From Diabrotica undecimpunctata (lineage: Eukaryota > Arthropoda > Insecta > Coleoptera > Chrysomelidae): a stretch of 64,000 nucleotides of DNA. Within the stretch, counting starts at the first letter, position 1. Each line of letters starts with the position of its first letter. The DNA lies in contig NC_092808.1 of the NCBI RefSeq assembly GCF_040954645.1, forward strand, positions 114,616,049 to 114,680,048, given 5' to 3'. Both the position numbers and the translations under genes were made by a program. Under the pieces are notes generated by a model. The model was not told where the DNA came from. It made no database searches and saw only the letters and a program-made list of their open reading frames with translations. Of the stretch, positions 33,355 through 44,880 are shown piece after piece.

Positions 33355-34462
33355 AGTTGTTTTCTTCATTAAAAGAAGATTACTGTATACAGCACTAAGA
33401 TTTTCAATGCCTTCTCTTTTATTTACGGTATTTTGTGTAGTTTGAATTAATCAATTTTCTAGAAACAGTCTGTTGTTGTAATTTCTTTCCCTTTTCAATA
33501 TTTCTGCTCGATCATAGTTAGACGTGTGGCCCATCGTAATAGAATGTTCACTTAATACACAGGCTTGTACTTTCTTCTTCTTCTTCTAATGGCGCTACAA
33601 CCCTTTGTGAGTCTTGGCCTGCTTAACAATGTTCTTCCATTCTGCCCTGTCGGATACTTTCCTTCGTCACTGCCTGATGTTCATGGTTTTAAGATCCCTC
33701 TCTACGTCGTCTATCCATCTTTTACGGGGCCTTCCTCTTGTTCTGTTTCCTTGGGGCTTCCATCTCTGGACTACTTTTACAGCTCGATTATCTGACATTC
33801 TTTCTAGGTGACCAAGCGAGTTTAGTCTTTGTGATTTTATAAATCTGACAATATCTGCGCTCTGCATTAGTTCATCCAGCTCGTGGTTCATTTTAATTCT
33901 CCACGAACTATCGCTACATTGGGTTGGTCCAAATATCTCCCTTAGTATTTTGCGCTCAAATATTCTCAGTTGATTTTCATCAGTGGTTGAGAGGGTTTAC
34001 GTTTCACATCCATATGTGACCACTGGTCTAATTACTGTTTTGTAGATTCTAAGCCTTGTAGATTCACGATTCAGTAACTTACTTTTCATTATTAAGTCTT
34101 TGTACGCATCAAATCACTTATTACCGCTAAGAATCCCTGCTTATATTTCTTGACTGATGTTGTTGTTGTCATTTATTATTGAGCCTAGGTAGCGAAAAGT
34201 GGAGGCATATTTGTAGGTATGGTTGTCTACCTTCAGATTCTCTTGGCTTGTACTTTATTCAGATTAATGTCACTCTTGTGCGATGTTAATTTTCCGGAAA
34301 AATTTCTGGACGTTTCTCCAATATATACTTTATTGCAATTATTACAGGGTAGAGAGTACACCACATTGGAACTTTCTTTAATATTTAAGGGTGTTTTTAG
34401 TTTGGTGTGTAATTTCGATATTGTTTTTATATTTCTGTTTCTAATTTTGATATTTTAAAAAA
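33355..34462 (-). pseudogene. Penelope-like element C-terminus (GIY-YIG), split by a LINE
   Basis: The minus strand from about 34460 reads NIKTISKLHTKLKTPLNI, then SSNVVYSLPCNNCNKVYIGE (the GIY-YIG start: VYxxxC..C..xYIGxT), then HKSDINLNKVQA. The LINE lies at 33574-34244. Across it the same frame resumes as VQACVLSEHSITMGHTSNYD, RAEILKRE, NYNNRLFLEN, one stop, then KREGIENLSAVYSNLL. Penelope-like elements encode an RT fused to this GIY-YIG nuclease. Only the nuclease half is present, so it was already truncated 5' or lost its RT. Confidence 0.88.
33562..34256 (-). mobile_element. LINE insertion with 12-bp target duplication
   Basis: The direct repeat GGCTTGTACTTT at 33562-33573 and 34245-34256 brackets a 671-bp 5'-truncated LINE in minus orientation. 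It reads IIRPVVTYGCET-like RT end (IYKTVIRPVVTYGCET), RIFERKILREIFGP, DIVRFIKSQRLNSLGHLERM and RTRGRPRKRWIDDVERDL. The tail then gives KQAKTHKGL, a stop and an AAG-rich 3' end. Inserted into the Penelope-like element. Confidence 0.93.
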
Positions 34463-34689
34463 CAACAATTTTATTGACATAAAAAAAAGAAATATGGAAT
34501 ATATGTATATGAAGCAAAAATTCACACTAAATAAGGTAATGCTTTGTAAATGCAAAAAATATGTATCCATAATAATTATCTGATCAAATAAAAAAAACTA
34601 TTTAATGGTATTATTGCCTATACTTAAATAATGATAACAATAATACATTTTCAAACCATCCACAATTAAATGTAGCCTGTCAAAATGTT

Positions 34690-35042
34690 CAATGCGTTTT
34701 AAATGCATTCATTTTTATCGAATCCTGAGAAAACTAATAAGTATTTTTGAAAAATTTAAACGCGGAATGAAATATAGCATTATTTAGAATAACCAAAAGT
34801 CACTTTTGAATAAGATATTTGAAATCAAAAGTCACACTAAATTTTTCTTTTCGTCCCTGTAACTTATTAAAATAAACATTATAGAAGTTTTCAGGGACTT
34901 CCGGCCCTCGGTAATAACGTAATCTTTCATTCTGCGTTTAAATTTTTAAAATATACTTATTAGTTTTCTCAGGATTCGAAAAAAATGAATACATTTAAAA
35001 CACATGGACCATTTTGACCAGTGACACTTTGCGCCTATGTCC
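34690..35042. mobile_element. Palindromic MITE, family 2, copy B, left end truncated
   Basis: Shares TTTTAAATGCATTCATTTTT, AAACGCGGAATGAA, the GGGACTTCCGGCCCTC motif and the mirror-image right arm with copies A and C. The right end GCGCCTATGTCC is followed by TTA, like copy A. The left terminal part (AGAGCG...) is missing or diverged. Confidence 0.8.
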
Positions 35043-35045
35043 TTA

Positions 35046-36409
35046 ACAAAAAAAAATGTATACTTTTCGCTAACTTGAGCTGTCCAGCGCACAGCCAGGA
35101 TTTATCAAAAATCGTTAGAATGAAGACAACTAGAAGAGCGTAATGTGAGACCTTTAGAAAAAGAAAATGCGCTGAAGCTATTTTCTTAGAACATTTTACA
35201 TTTAAACTGTTATATTTTCTAGGAATAGACCACATCTAAATATAATTACAAATACTATTTTGAGGTCTCAACTTACAGCTCGAAAATCGTACTCAAAATA
35301 CAAATTAAACAAATTATTCTATTGAACATAATAAATAATTCATGTAATTTGTATATAGAGAACAATTTGAGTAGTTTAAAGAAAGGGTACATCAGAAAAG
35401 TAGCAAGATACAGAAGAGAGAATATAATCTTGTTACGGATCCAGTATTACTTTCCTTATGAATTAAATAAATAACGTATCTAACTAAAATGTGGCCATCG
35501 TTTTCGTTGACGTAACTCAATCACCATTGGACGACATCACCATTGTTCTCATATTGTTCACAAGAATGAATTACAGTCGCTGGCTCCCAATCTATATAAA
35601 TTTATTGTGGCAACTTTTGTCCGCGTTATGCTCTAACAATTTTCTATGTGTTCTTTTTCTCTTGACTCTTTAAAATACCTCACCTACGTTCAATTTCAGT
35701 ATTTCTACAAATCCAATTAAAATAAACTAACAAGCAAATGAATAAAACGTGATACCTATTCATTTTAAAAAGTTATTAATGAAACTTTTGAAGGTTGATT
35801 TGATTGTAACTTGTGTAAAGTGGATATGATTAACAATTTGATTTTTTACAATATGGAAATGTTTTTAATAGGTACAATTACTATTCACGTTTTTGTTTTA
35901 CTTATGTGTTAAATGGTGGCGGTATAATCAACGTGTGCGTGAAAGAGAAATAGAATACATGAAAAATATGTATATGCCACATTATAGTATCCGAGTTGAT
36001 CTGCTTTTTAAATTCTTACTGTTACTAGAACTATATCATTAGTATTTTAATACGATATTAATTTTCTAGTCTTAGATCCTCTTAAAACATTTACACATAA
36101 GACAATATGACACTTTTTAGTGAATATTAAAAGTGGTGTTTCTTTTATATTGACGTACGTACTTAGTTCTTTTCAAGTGCCGACTTCGTTCTGAAGGTTG
36201 GCGGCATTTAATCAAGGCTAAGCGTATTTTTGAAACTGATCTAAAAATTGGAGATGTTAAAACAGTTCCGCAGATTTTTGAATGAAAAATGTCTTCTCCT
36301 TTCGATTGATCTTTTTTTACATTCTTGACCTTTCACAGGTATAACAATTTCCACTTTTTAATAGTCAATAAATCTTCTTTTTTATCCCTCTTAACGCGTT
36401 TGTGAAACA
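35046..36409. other. No feature recognised
   Basis: AT-rich, short chance frames only. Confidence 0.5.
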
Positions 36410-36690
36410 ATATATAGAACACCCATCCTACCAACGGTGACATCTGGGTGAGAAACATGGACCATCTCCAAAAAAGATGGAAACCGTCTGCTTATCTTCG
36501 AAAGATACTAAGAATAGTGGAAGCAATATGTGATAATGTTATAGGCGATATAATTTCAAGCTGTACGAGGAGTATAAAGAAATAGTAAATGGTAGGCTTA
36601 TATCTTTCATAAAGAGAGGTAGTCTTAAATGGATTGGACAATTTGGACATGTTTAAGGTTGTAATACCACTGATGATGATATTGCTCCAT
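36410..36690 (+). mobile_element. LINE C-terminal fragment
   Basis: Frames give PTVTSG, ETWTISKKDGNRLLIFERKI-like coding and LRIVEAICDNV, then YNFKLYEEYKEIVNGRLISF and IKRGSLKWIG. This matches the end of an RT-bearing LINE protein (IRPTVTYGSETW ... FERKILRRIYG ... RLRWIGHVxRM). Frame changes between blocks. Confidence 0.65.
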
Positions 36691-36984
36691 ACTTCTCCCT
36701 AAACTCCACTACTGCATTAACATGCACGGGCAGGTGTTAAAATGCTTCGGTTATCATCATAGTTACCATCATATCTTCCGAATACATAATTAAAAGGATT
36801 GACAAAAGCAGATAACCTTGATGTCAAAGATATCTGTAATGAATTGGGCGTCTCTTAAGTCTAGGGGTCTAGGTCATTCTGGTTCATATTCAGGCATCTT
36901 TGGAATGAACTGCATTTGGACATAAGTCACCGTCAAAAACAACGGTATCTCAGTGGTAATTAAGAACTTAAACTTCAATCAAGA

Positions 36985-37490
36985 AAACATCAGCAAACAT
37001 TGGTTAGCGTTTGCTTTGGATTTCACACAATTTTACTAAACATCAAAATCAAGCTCTACTAACATAGTGTAATGAAATACTTAAACGATTTAACTCAGAG
37101 GCATTAAATTTAGTATACAACAGTTTTAATGGCGACGAAAGTTGGATACCAAATAAACATTTAAGGGTTTGGATGCTCTAAGGAGAGACAAAAACAACAA
37201 ACATCATGCAACGTCACAGTGCTCCCAAGAAAATGATGGTCTGTGTTGTGTAGAAAACTGGACATATGGTCTACCATTCTATTAGAAGATTATATAAGAA
37301 ACGTGGAATTATGTACAACTATTTCTTTATCGGAACTTTTCTCAGAAATTCGAAGAGAAATAAAATCCTCTGTATACTCCTAACGATGTTGGTCTTAATG
37401 ATGATAAGATTTATAATTGGTTTACTAATGTGCACAAGTGTATAGAAGGTAACGGTGAATACTTTTAAAACCAATATAAAGAATTTAAAA
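36985..37490 (+). pseudogene. Mariner-like transposase, internally deleted
   Basis: Blocks in order: CNEILKRFNSEALNLVYN, then FNGDESWIPN (the TGDExW block with its Asp). HLRVWM, HSAPKKMMVCVV and KTGHMVYHSI follow (the SxKKMxxxFFxxxGxV block). After a gap come NWFTNVHKCIEGNGEYF and NQYKEFK (the WxxRMxKCIxxxGEYFEKQ terminus). The segment with the second and third catalytic Asp is absent or unreadable. Several stops. Confidence 0.7.
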
Positions 37491-39689
37491 TTATGGAGAA
37501 GTAAGTAACCAGTAATATATTTTCAAGAAGCGCTATTACCTATAACATTTTAAGTAACGGGTGAACAAATACAAATAGAAGACGTAGAAGCAGACGTACT
37601 AGATTATTACAAGCTCGTACAGAGATATATTGTCTTGACAAACAAAAAATTTGATGTTCTATTAGGTATATTTGAGATATCTTGAGGATGCAAGTAATCT
37701 GGATTAGATCTTGTATGGGATTAATTAATTAAACAAAAATTTTTATAATAAAAATTTGATTGTATGTGACCAATGTGTCACAATCACAAAATGAAGACTA
37801 GTTCATATTATAACATTTTTTTGTTAAACTTTGATTAAAAAAATAAACAGTGAATTATTATCCACAGTAAATCTATTTATTAACGTATTGAATTATTATT
37901 ATTTAATTTATTTATTATTATAATCTTAGTAATGTAAAAAATATCTAGTCTAGTCTTCTAGAAAACTAGAAATCATCTGCACAATTTATTTGTTACACAA
38001 TATGCACAAAATTATGCATCTTATAAAAAATATGTATTCTACCTTACTGGGACATTCTATATATAATGCGCGGGTGTAAATTTAATATTAATCGCGTGAA
38101 CCAGGAAGACAGAGATCCATCTCATCACTATCTTCGATGAGAAAGAACGTAAAGTAATCTCAAAGGGGAAAGCTCCTATACGCGCGCTCCATATCTACAT
38201 GTTCATGCTCCGAAGACGATGTCCTTTTTGCTAGCCACTCTCTCAACTCTCTAACCTAACCTCCGAGCCAAGAGAAACTAGGAAGTGACTAATGCGAGAT
38301 GGAAATCATATCAGTTAAAAATTTATTGAAAGGTTTCTGTGACAAACTATCACGACGCTAACTTTCAGTGAAATTTTATGTGGTAGTACATTCAAAAACG
38401 AACGATAAATTATTTCGGTTTCTAAAAGAACTGAAATTAAATATACTGTTTGAAACGAACACTCTCCATACTAAATTACATTTTTATGATCACTTATTCA
38501 AATCAAACACACAAACAAAAACTAACATTTTTCAATTAAAAACATTGAAAAAATAACAAGTCCGTCGGCGAAGGATTTTAATACATGGATAAGCAAAAGA
38601 AGCATATTTATTCATTGTCCCATTAAAAAATGTTTGTAACGTTTGACGACATGAATTTGTAAAAATCAACAATAATATAGTAAAAGAAACTCTATGGGGG
38701 AAAATGGGGTCCAAGAATAAAATGGGATTAATAAAAGATGTCCTAATAAGACTTAGTGATAAATCTCCTCGTGCTCCTCGATTTGAAATAATTCGACCAG
38801 GGACGGATGCTTTGTGTACATGTTGAAGAGAGTCCTTTAACATCACAAAGGACTTTTTAATCCAAACGTGTGCTGGCGAACTGCCAGACACTAAAAGCTG
38901 TTATCTGAAGGTGACCTTAGCCGTCTTGGTAAACAATGTAAGGCGCCATTATGAAGCAATTGGCAATCATCAATTCCAAGTCTGTCGAAGATATAGGACT
39001 AGGAGTCTTCTGGTCGACAAGGAGTCCGAAGCAGAATTTAACAGGCTACACTGAAAGCCCTATTAACAACTCTATCGTGCTGGGTTTACGCAATTGGATA
39101 AAAACAAATCTATACACTGTCTGGGCAGTCTAATAAATCGAATTATGCGACAATAACTGTCAATAACGGGACCTAGGAGCAATCCATACAGAAGAAAGAA
39201 ATGACATAGGGCAGTATTTCATGGAATGGGGATATTTATAGGTTTACCAGATATTAAAACTGGGAACCCTGTTTTTTCTATAACTCTCCATAAAAAAAGT
39301 TGCTGGCTTTTAGCTGGAGCACAGGACTTTGTGGAGTTTATGGACTTTGTATAGTTTAATCAAGTATCAATTCATTATTAAAGAAAAAATAAATTAAAAT
39401 ATTTATAATCTAGAACCCTAGTTCTAATCTAGAATACTTTAGTCGTCAGAGATGAAAATGCCACTGAATGCCTCTGTAGCCATTTGTTCGTTAACAAATC
39501 TATTATACTGTATTTCTTAATAGTTGACAGTACACTAAAGGGCGAGAAGTTGTCAATTAGAAAGGGCAGTGTACAATTCACAGAAGTAATTTATTTACTA
39601 TGTATAATATAAATAAGAGTATATTGACTAAGTATAAAGGGGTTGATAAACGGCTTGTGGACAGTTTGCGCTACCTCGACCTGGCTCTG
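37491..39689. other. Unassigned; GC-richer blocks at 38060-38290 and 38540-39200
   Basis: No recognised family. 38060-38290 has several CG-containing words and a TAACCTAACCT pair. 38720-39130 reads as broken coding-like text (LSDKSPRAPRFEIIRPGTDA, then VNNVRRHYEAIGNHQFQVC) without a family I know. Possibly a decayed retroelement. Confidence 0.3.
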
Positions 39690-40080
39690 GTGGTCAATTC
39701 TCGGAAGGAACATTTTTAAAAATATGTTCTGGATGAAATAGCTAAAGGCCGTGGGATAAAACTGCTTCGTTTACCGCCCTACCGCTGTGAATTAAATGTT
39801 ATACATTTGATGTGGGTATAAATGAAAGGTTATGTGGCTAGACACAATAAAAAAATTTAAAATTAACGATGTTCGTGAACTTATGAAGCATTAACTGACA
39901 ACAACATTCGGTTAATACTGGACAAATGCCATAGATCATGTAATTAAAGAAAAATGTGGATTTTATATAACCTCATAGAAGAAACTATAGAATCAACAGT
40001 GAATTCTCAGACTCCTCTGATAATACATGTTACTTCAGCGCGGAAAGTGATGCTATGGACTGAATTGTCTATTTGCTATA
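39690..40080 (+). pseudogene. IS630/Tc1-like transposase C-terminal fragment
   Basis: LLRLPPYRCELNVIHLMWV then MKGYVARHNKKI and INDVRELMK, followed in a shifted frame by NAIDHVIKEKC. It aligns with LRLPPYHCELNPIELIWAQV, KGYVAxNNTTFKLKDV and the xHVIKEE tail of a widespread insect DDE transposase family. The catalytic acidic residue of NPIE is lost (NVIH). Stops and one frameshift. Confidence 0.7.
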
Positions 40081-40299
40081 ACCATGAGTTAAATACTATA
40101 TTTATATGGGAATAAAAGACAATTGATTGTAATGACAATTAAATTTTACCTAAAAATTTTGACATTTCGATTTACACTCCGGAAATCGTTCTCAAAAAAG
40201 ATTATTAAATAATTTAGTTAAAAAACGGTGCGTATAACTGCCAAGATTGTTGACAAGGGTAATTTATAGATGCAGTTCTTTGACCTCTTTTGTGTGTAG

Positions 40300-40775
40300 C
40301 TCGGTTTGGTTTTGGATAGGTTAGATATAAGTGTATTGGTTGTTTTAAATGTTGTTGTGATGTTGTACTTAGTTACTATCCCTTTTAATTTTTCTGATTA
40401 TTATTACCCTGTAAATGCAATCATTTGTATGTGGGAGAAACCGCAAGACCAAGTGAGAGCAAGTGTGAGGATAAATGAGCACGAAACATACAAGCTTGGG
40501 AAAATGAACATAGGAGTACAATGAAATAGAAAAATCAAAGAAGTAGCCCTCATCCTACTTAATGAGAGAAATGTGTAGCAAACCCATCAGCAGAATGTAG
40601 CAGGCTTTGGTTGCCAATACTTAAAGAAGAAGTCACCAACAAGAATATACCAACAATAGCAGAATAAGAAACCCCGTATACACATGACTCTATCATATAC
40701 AATACATATGCAACACACAATACACGATCACTAAACAGGAACACTCTACACACATACAATCATTTACAGCACATA
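40300..40775 (+). pseudogene. Penelope-like C-terminal remnant
   Basis: CMWEKPQDQVRASVRINEHE resembles CxxxYVGETxRPxxVRxxEH of the GIY-YIG region. After a stop comes RKIKEVALILLNERN with tail sequence through about 40770. The tail from 40530 is homologous to 50545-50765 (shared TCATCCTACTTAAT, TGGTTGCCAATA and ATACATATGCAACACACA-like words). Assignment to Penelope-like elements is by pattern only. Confidence 0.45.
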
Positions 40776-41505
40776 TTAACAATACTTGCAATTTAGTTTT
40801 AGGCCGTATTTGTTACATGCTTCTACAACGTTATCAATCATCCTTTGAAGCCCCTGCGCACTATCTGCCAGCAACACAGTATCATTTGCATATCTAATAT
40901 TGTTTATAAGTTGGCCATTTGCAGCAATCCCATCTTCTGATTCGTCCACGGCCTCTCTAAAGATGTTTTCAGAGTATATGTTAAATAATGCCGGTGACAA
41001 TGTGCAACCCTGTCTAACTTCTTTTTCGACTGTGAATATCTCGGACAGTTCATTTTCTAATCATACTGTTGCTTTTTGTTGGAGATATAAGTTTGAGATC
41101 AGTCTTATATCCTTACCATCGAGTCCTGATGTTTTTAGGATATCGATTAGTTTTCCATGTGGGACTTTATCAAATGCCTTCTCGAAATCAATGAAACATG
41201 CATACACATCGCAGTTGACATCCCTGGCTCTCTGTATTAGAACTTGCAAACTAAAAAGTGCTTCCCTCGTTCCGAATCGTACTCTGAATCCAAATTGAAC
41301 TTCACTCAGGTGTTCTTCTAATTTGGTGTATATGCGCGAGTGAATGATAGTAACGAGTACTTTAAGTACATGGCTCATCAAACTAATTAATCTATGTTCT
41401 TCGCATTTTCTAGCGTTTGGTTTTTTAGGAAGTGGAATGAACATTGATGGTAGCCAGTCTTCTGGTAAGTAACCAATCTCGTAGATGTTGTTGTCTCAAA
41501 AGCTG
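40776..41505 (-). mobile_element. RTE-like LINE reverse transcriptase, fairly well preserved
   Basis: A nearly continuous RT domain in one frame: MFIPLPKKPNARKCEEHRLI, SLMSHVLKVLVTIIHSRIY, VQFGFRVRFGTREALFSLQV and CFIDFEKAFDKVPHGKLIDI (first catalytic Asp present). One TGA then follows after QQKATV, and RQGCTLSPALFNIYSENIF continues to INNIRYANDTVLLADS. The catalytic YADD is YAND, so the enzyme would be dead even without the stop. Both the endonuclease and the C-terminal region are missing. Confidence 0.9.
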
Positions 41506-42809
41506 AAAAACTAACTAAAAGGTCTACATAATATTTTTAAAACTTCAAAAGCTCATCCTCAAAAACTAAAAAAAGTCAGTTACCATTGTTTACACTCTAA
41601 TCTCCGTTACTGTCAAAACATTATTTATCTTTTAGAATCTTGGCATATTAAACAGTATATAAACTTTATTACCCATTTATATTGTATTATGGGCCAAAAG
41701 TATGTCAGGAAATACAGTCTTCTGTTTGCTTTGGCGTTAGAATTTTGTACAGTCATCTATTTGCTGTAACATTAGAATTTTAGTAATTACTTATAAAATT
41801 GTGACGGTCACTCTGTAAGAGATAATTCTTTTTTTGAATATATAGTGAGTGTACTGTGCTGTCAACCATTAAGATTAGTTTATAAGTTAATAAATATAGT
41901 TAAATTAAGTTAATGAGGTTTAAATAATTTTACTAAAAAGAGGTGTTTCGTACAACCCTCATCGACGGCTCTGGATTCTCTTTTAACTAGTATTAAATCT
42001 AACGTACAATATGGTAATGTTTGAAAAAACTAAAAATATGAAAACTTTCACGCCGACTCACCGACATGGCGCTGTTGCAGCTCTCTCGAAATTGTGTAAC
42101 AACGAAAAGAAAGTGCCCGCAAAATTGTTAATGTTATTGTGACTCTGAAACAATCGATTTAGAACACTCTTCTCCAACTGAAAAGTGACAAAATAGCAGG
42201 GTTGGCTTAGCCGGACAAATTAGTTTATAGTGTATATTTCAGAGAATATAGTGAAAAATGTGAAATTAATATAGTTTTAGCAATAAATTTAAAAAGTGAT
42301 ACACTAGAATATTTTTCTTTGACTTTCTGTAAATTGTTACATTCTTGTTACATAATGTTTTGATCTCATTTTGGATGGGTGCTTTTTCTACTGTTTTAAT
42401 ACATTTTTTGTGTATCTTTTTTGTTATTGATGATCCTTAAAACTATTTTGGTGTTACTAAGAGAACCTATTCCAAATTTTGTCATTCAGCAGCTTCGCGT
42501 TTATAGATAAAGTATCTATAAAGGTTTGTTACGTGTTTTGTTAATTTTTTTTGTATATACTTTCAATCATGACATATAAATAATTAAGTTAAATGTTATC
42601 ATCACCTAGCCACTTGTATACGTTGTCGCAAGTAGGTCTTCCCTAAACGTTTTCAAGTCGAAAATTATTTGACAAATAATCAATAAACAATAAAATTGGG
42701 GCACTATAGGAAAAGTACAAATAGGAAGAGTAATCAGGTTAATATCAGTTATATAAGTAAAACAAGGCCATAATATACTTTATCATTGGCTCATATTATT
42801 AGTTGTTAG
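41506..42809. other. Unassigned; one GC-richer patch near 42050-42200
   Basis: No coding motif. On the minus strand the patch contains ATGTCG followed by GTGAGT (about 42064-42075), which looks like a splice donor after a start codon. No supporting reading frame or promoter elements were seen. Confidence 0.3.
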
Positions 42810-43008
42810 CTTATCAGAGAATTTACACCCACGACAAACTGATCGGTGTTTTAAAAAAGGTTGAAATTGATCAAAAATACCTCGGTATTATCAAAATATT
42901 GTTATGGGATCAATGTGCAAACATACGACGTAGAGTAAGGCAAGCATGTATTTTATCGCCTCTACTTTTTAATATTTACTCCGAATTTATTTTCAAAGAA
43001 GCCTTAGT
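42810..43008 (+). mobile_element. RTE-like LINE RT fragment
   Basis: HDKLIGVLKKVEIDQKYLGI then IKILLWDQCANIRR, VRQACILSPLLFNIYSEFIF and KEAL: the RT palm around the RQGCxLSPLLFNIYSE block (Gly of QGC is Ala). It stops at the microsatellite, before the YADD motif. No stops in this short stretch. Confidence 0.8.

Positions 43009-43095
<87 letters not shown>
43009..43095. repeat. Compound (CA)n(TA)n microsatellite
   Basis: CA repeats to about 43034, then TA to 43095. It sits exactly between a LINE fragment and a Penelope-like fragment. The minus-strand frames over it are low-complexity artefacts. Confidence 0.97.
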
Positions 43096-43096
<1 letters not shown>

Positions 43097-43105
43097 CTGT
43101 TTTTT

Positions 43106-43335
43106 GAATTTGAATTAAAAAACCATCTTGTGCTTTGGCAGAGCATGTAATCGATAAAGACCATATTATGGATTTTGATAACATTAAAATTTTATGTAGT
43201 GAAAGTAATAAATTTAAAAGGACTTTTTTGGAAATGGTTTGTATTAGCAAAAGTGATAATAATTTTTAAACAAAAGATCAGAAATTAAAAATTTAAGCAA
43301 AATTTATAATTATACTCTTTCTTTATGATTTATAT
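43106..43335 (+). pseudogene. Penelope-like GIY-YIG C-terminal fragment
   Basis: KPSCALAEHVIDKDHIMDF then DNIKILCSESNKFKRTFLEM, VCISKSDNNF, a stop, and RSEIKNLSKIYN. This matches the TCALAEHxxxxxHxxxFxxxKILxxExNxxKRLFLEM...KSDxxNLSxIY end of Penelope-like proteins, the same domain as at 33355-34462. The 5' part is cut at the microsatellite. Confidence 0.82.
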
Positions 43336-43884
43336 ATTACATTTTATTTATATGTTACATTCTTTCAGACATCTGTCAACGGTGAATAAATCTTCTTCTT
43401 TTTGTTACTAAACAAAAAAGAATGTTCAAACGAAATTTTACTTTTGGCAATATAATTGTCAAAAATAAAAATTTTATGTTGCTATTTGAACATATATATT
43501 GTTGCCAAAATTGGTTGCTATTTGAACTTATTTATAAATTCAATTATTTTTGTATTAAAAAAATGTTTTCAAAATTATAAAAATTTTCGGAGAAACATTT
43601 ATTGGATTAAAGCATTTTTATATTAAATATTTTGAAGATGTATTAGCAGTAATTTTTACTTACTAAACTAATTTTTATTTGGTAAGTTAACAAAAATTGT
43701 TTTTTCTTTTTAGTTCAACCTTGTAAGTATTTTGTCTTTCTTTTTTAGCTCTTGATAATAATTGTAAACACAATTCAAAGCTCGAGAATAAAAAAATAGT
43801 TAACCAATAGCCCTTTTATTGACTCCAACCCATCCAAAAACAGTTATATATTTGTTCCAAACGAGTCACAAGTACTTCTTTTTT

Positions 43885-43887
<3 letters not shown>
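43336..43887. other. No feature recognised
   Basis: AT-rich. Probably partly the 3' untranslated part of the preceding Penelope-like fragment. Confidence 0.4.
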
Positions 43888-43943
<56 letters not shown>

Positions 43944-44098
43944 ATCGGTTTTAAAACGTCTTGCGACGTTGTCCGATGCCTAATTTCCATGACACTCTAT
44001 CATCCCATTAGCCCTCTCTAAGATCTCTTGCGCTCATCGCCTTCGTTACTCCCTCTCTCCAAGATTTCTTGGGTCTTCCTCTCTTTCTGCGGTTTGGT
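43888..44098 (-). mobile_element. RTE-like LINE 3' end with (TA)n tail
   Basis: The minus strand reads RRKRGRPKKSWREGVTKAMS then ARDLREG, a stop in place of a codon, WDDRVSWKLGIGQRRKTF and a terminal stop. AACCGATTGA follows and passes directly into TA repeats at 43888-43941. The GRPxxxWxxGVxxAMxxRxL...WRLGIGxRRxTF tail is an RTE-like signature, and these elements end in simple repeats. Confidence 0.85.
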
Positions 44099-44099
44099 G

Positions 44100-44880
44100 C
44101 CTTACAGTACAGATGCAAGCATTAAAATCAACGGGATTAATGTCAATAATGTCAGATACGCAGACGATACGGCACTAATTATTGTTACAACGACTTATAA
44201 ACAGGGTGACCGAAACATGTGTTGAATATGGACTACGACCCATGAACATCAGAACGTATGGAATAAAGTTAGAAAGAGTCCACAATATTACCTATTTAGG
44301 AGCCAATATTAACGATAACTGGGATATGAGCAAAGAAATAAAATACGCATTGAAAAAGCCAGAGTCGCCAAAAGAACATTTTCATTAATGGAGATATTAC
44401 ATTGAACCTTAAAATCAGATTAATACGGTGTTACAAATTCTCCATATTTCTATATGGCATGGAGAGCTGGACTCTTAAAAAAAACACTAATGAAAAAATT
44501 GGAGGCCTTTGAGATTTGGATTTACCGACGAATATTGCGTATACATTGGGATGTCCGAATAAGAAATGAAATAGTTTCACACCGAATGAAAAATATTACA
44601 GAAATTACAAAAACATTAGAAATTCTAAAGTTACATTTCGGTCATGTGATGAGACATTCAGACAGGTATAACCTTCCACACTTCATAATACAGCGCAAGA
44701 TAGCCAGAAGAAGTGGCCCAGGCCGAAGAACATCCTGGCTCCGAAATCTCCGAGAGTGGTGTCAAGAGACATCTGCTAATCTGTTTTGAGTTGCCATAAA
44801 AAAAGTTATAGTTCCCAATATGATCGCCAACGTTCGACAATCGGAGAGGAAACTAAAAGAAGAAGAACGATGTGTGTTGA
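44100..44880 (+). mobile_element. RTE-like LINE, RT end and C-terminal region
   Basis: INNVNNVRYADDTALI-like start (INGINVNNVRYADDTALIIV) with DD intact, LERVHNITYLGANINDNWDM then SKEIKYAL. After a frame change it reads KLEAFEIWIYRRILRI, EILKLHFGHVMRH, ARRSGPGRRTSWLRNLREW and IANVRQSERKLKEEE, ending in AGAAGAAGAA. It starts right at the 3' end region of the opposite-strand LINE. Two frame changes. Confidence 0.87.

Noticed and set aside
38060..38290. GC-richer block with TAACCTAACCT as possible telomeric (TTAGG) repeat
   Set aside because: Only about two units are present, so not a telomeric array.
42976..43250. Minus-strand frames rich in Ile-Tyr and Cys-Val repeats
   Set aside because: They are translations of the CA/TA microsatellite and not proteins.
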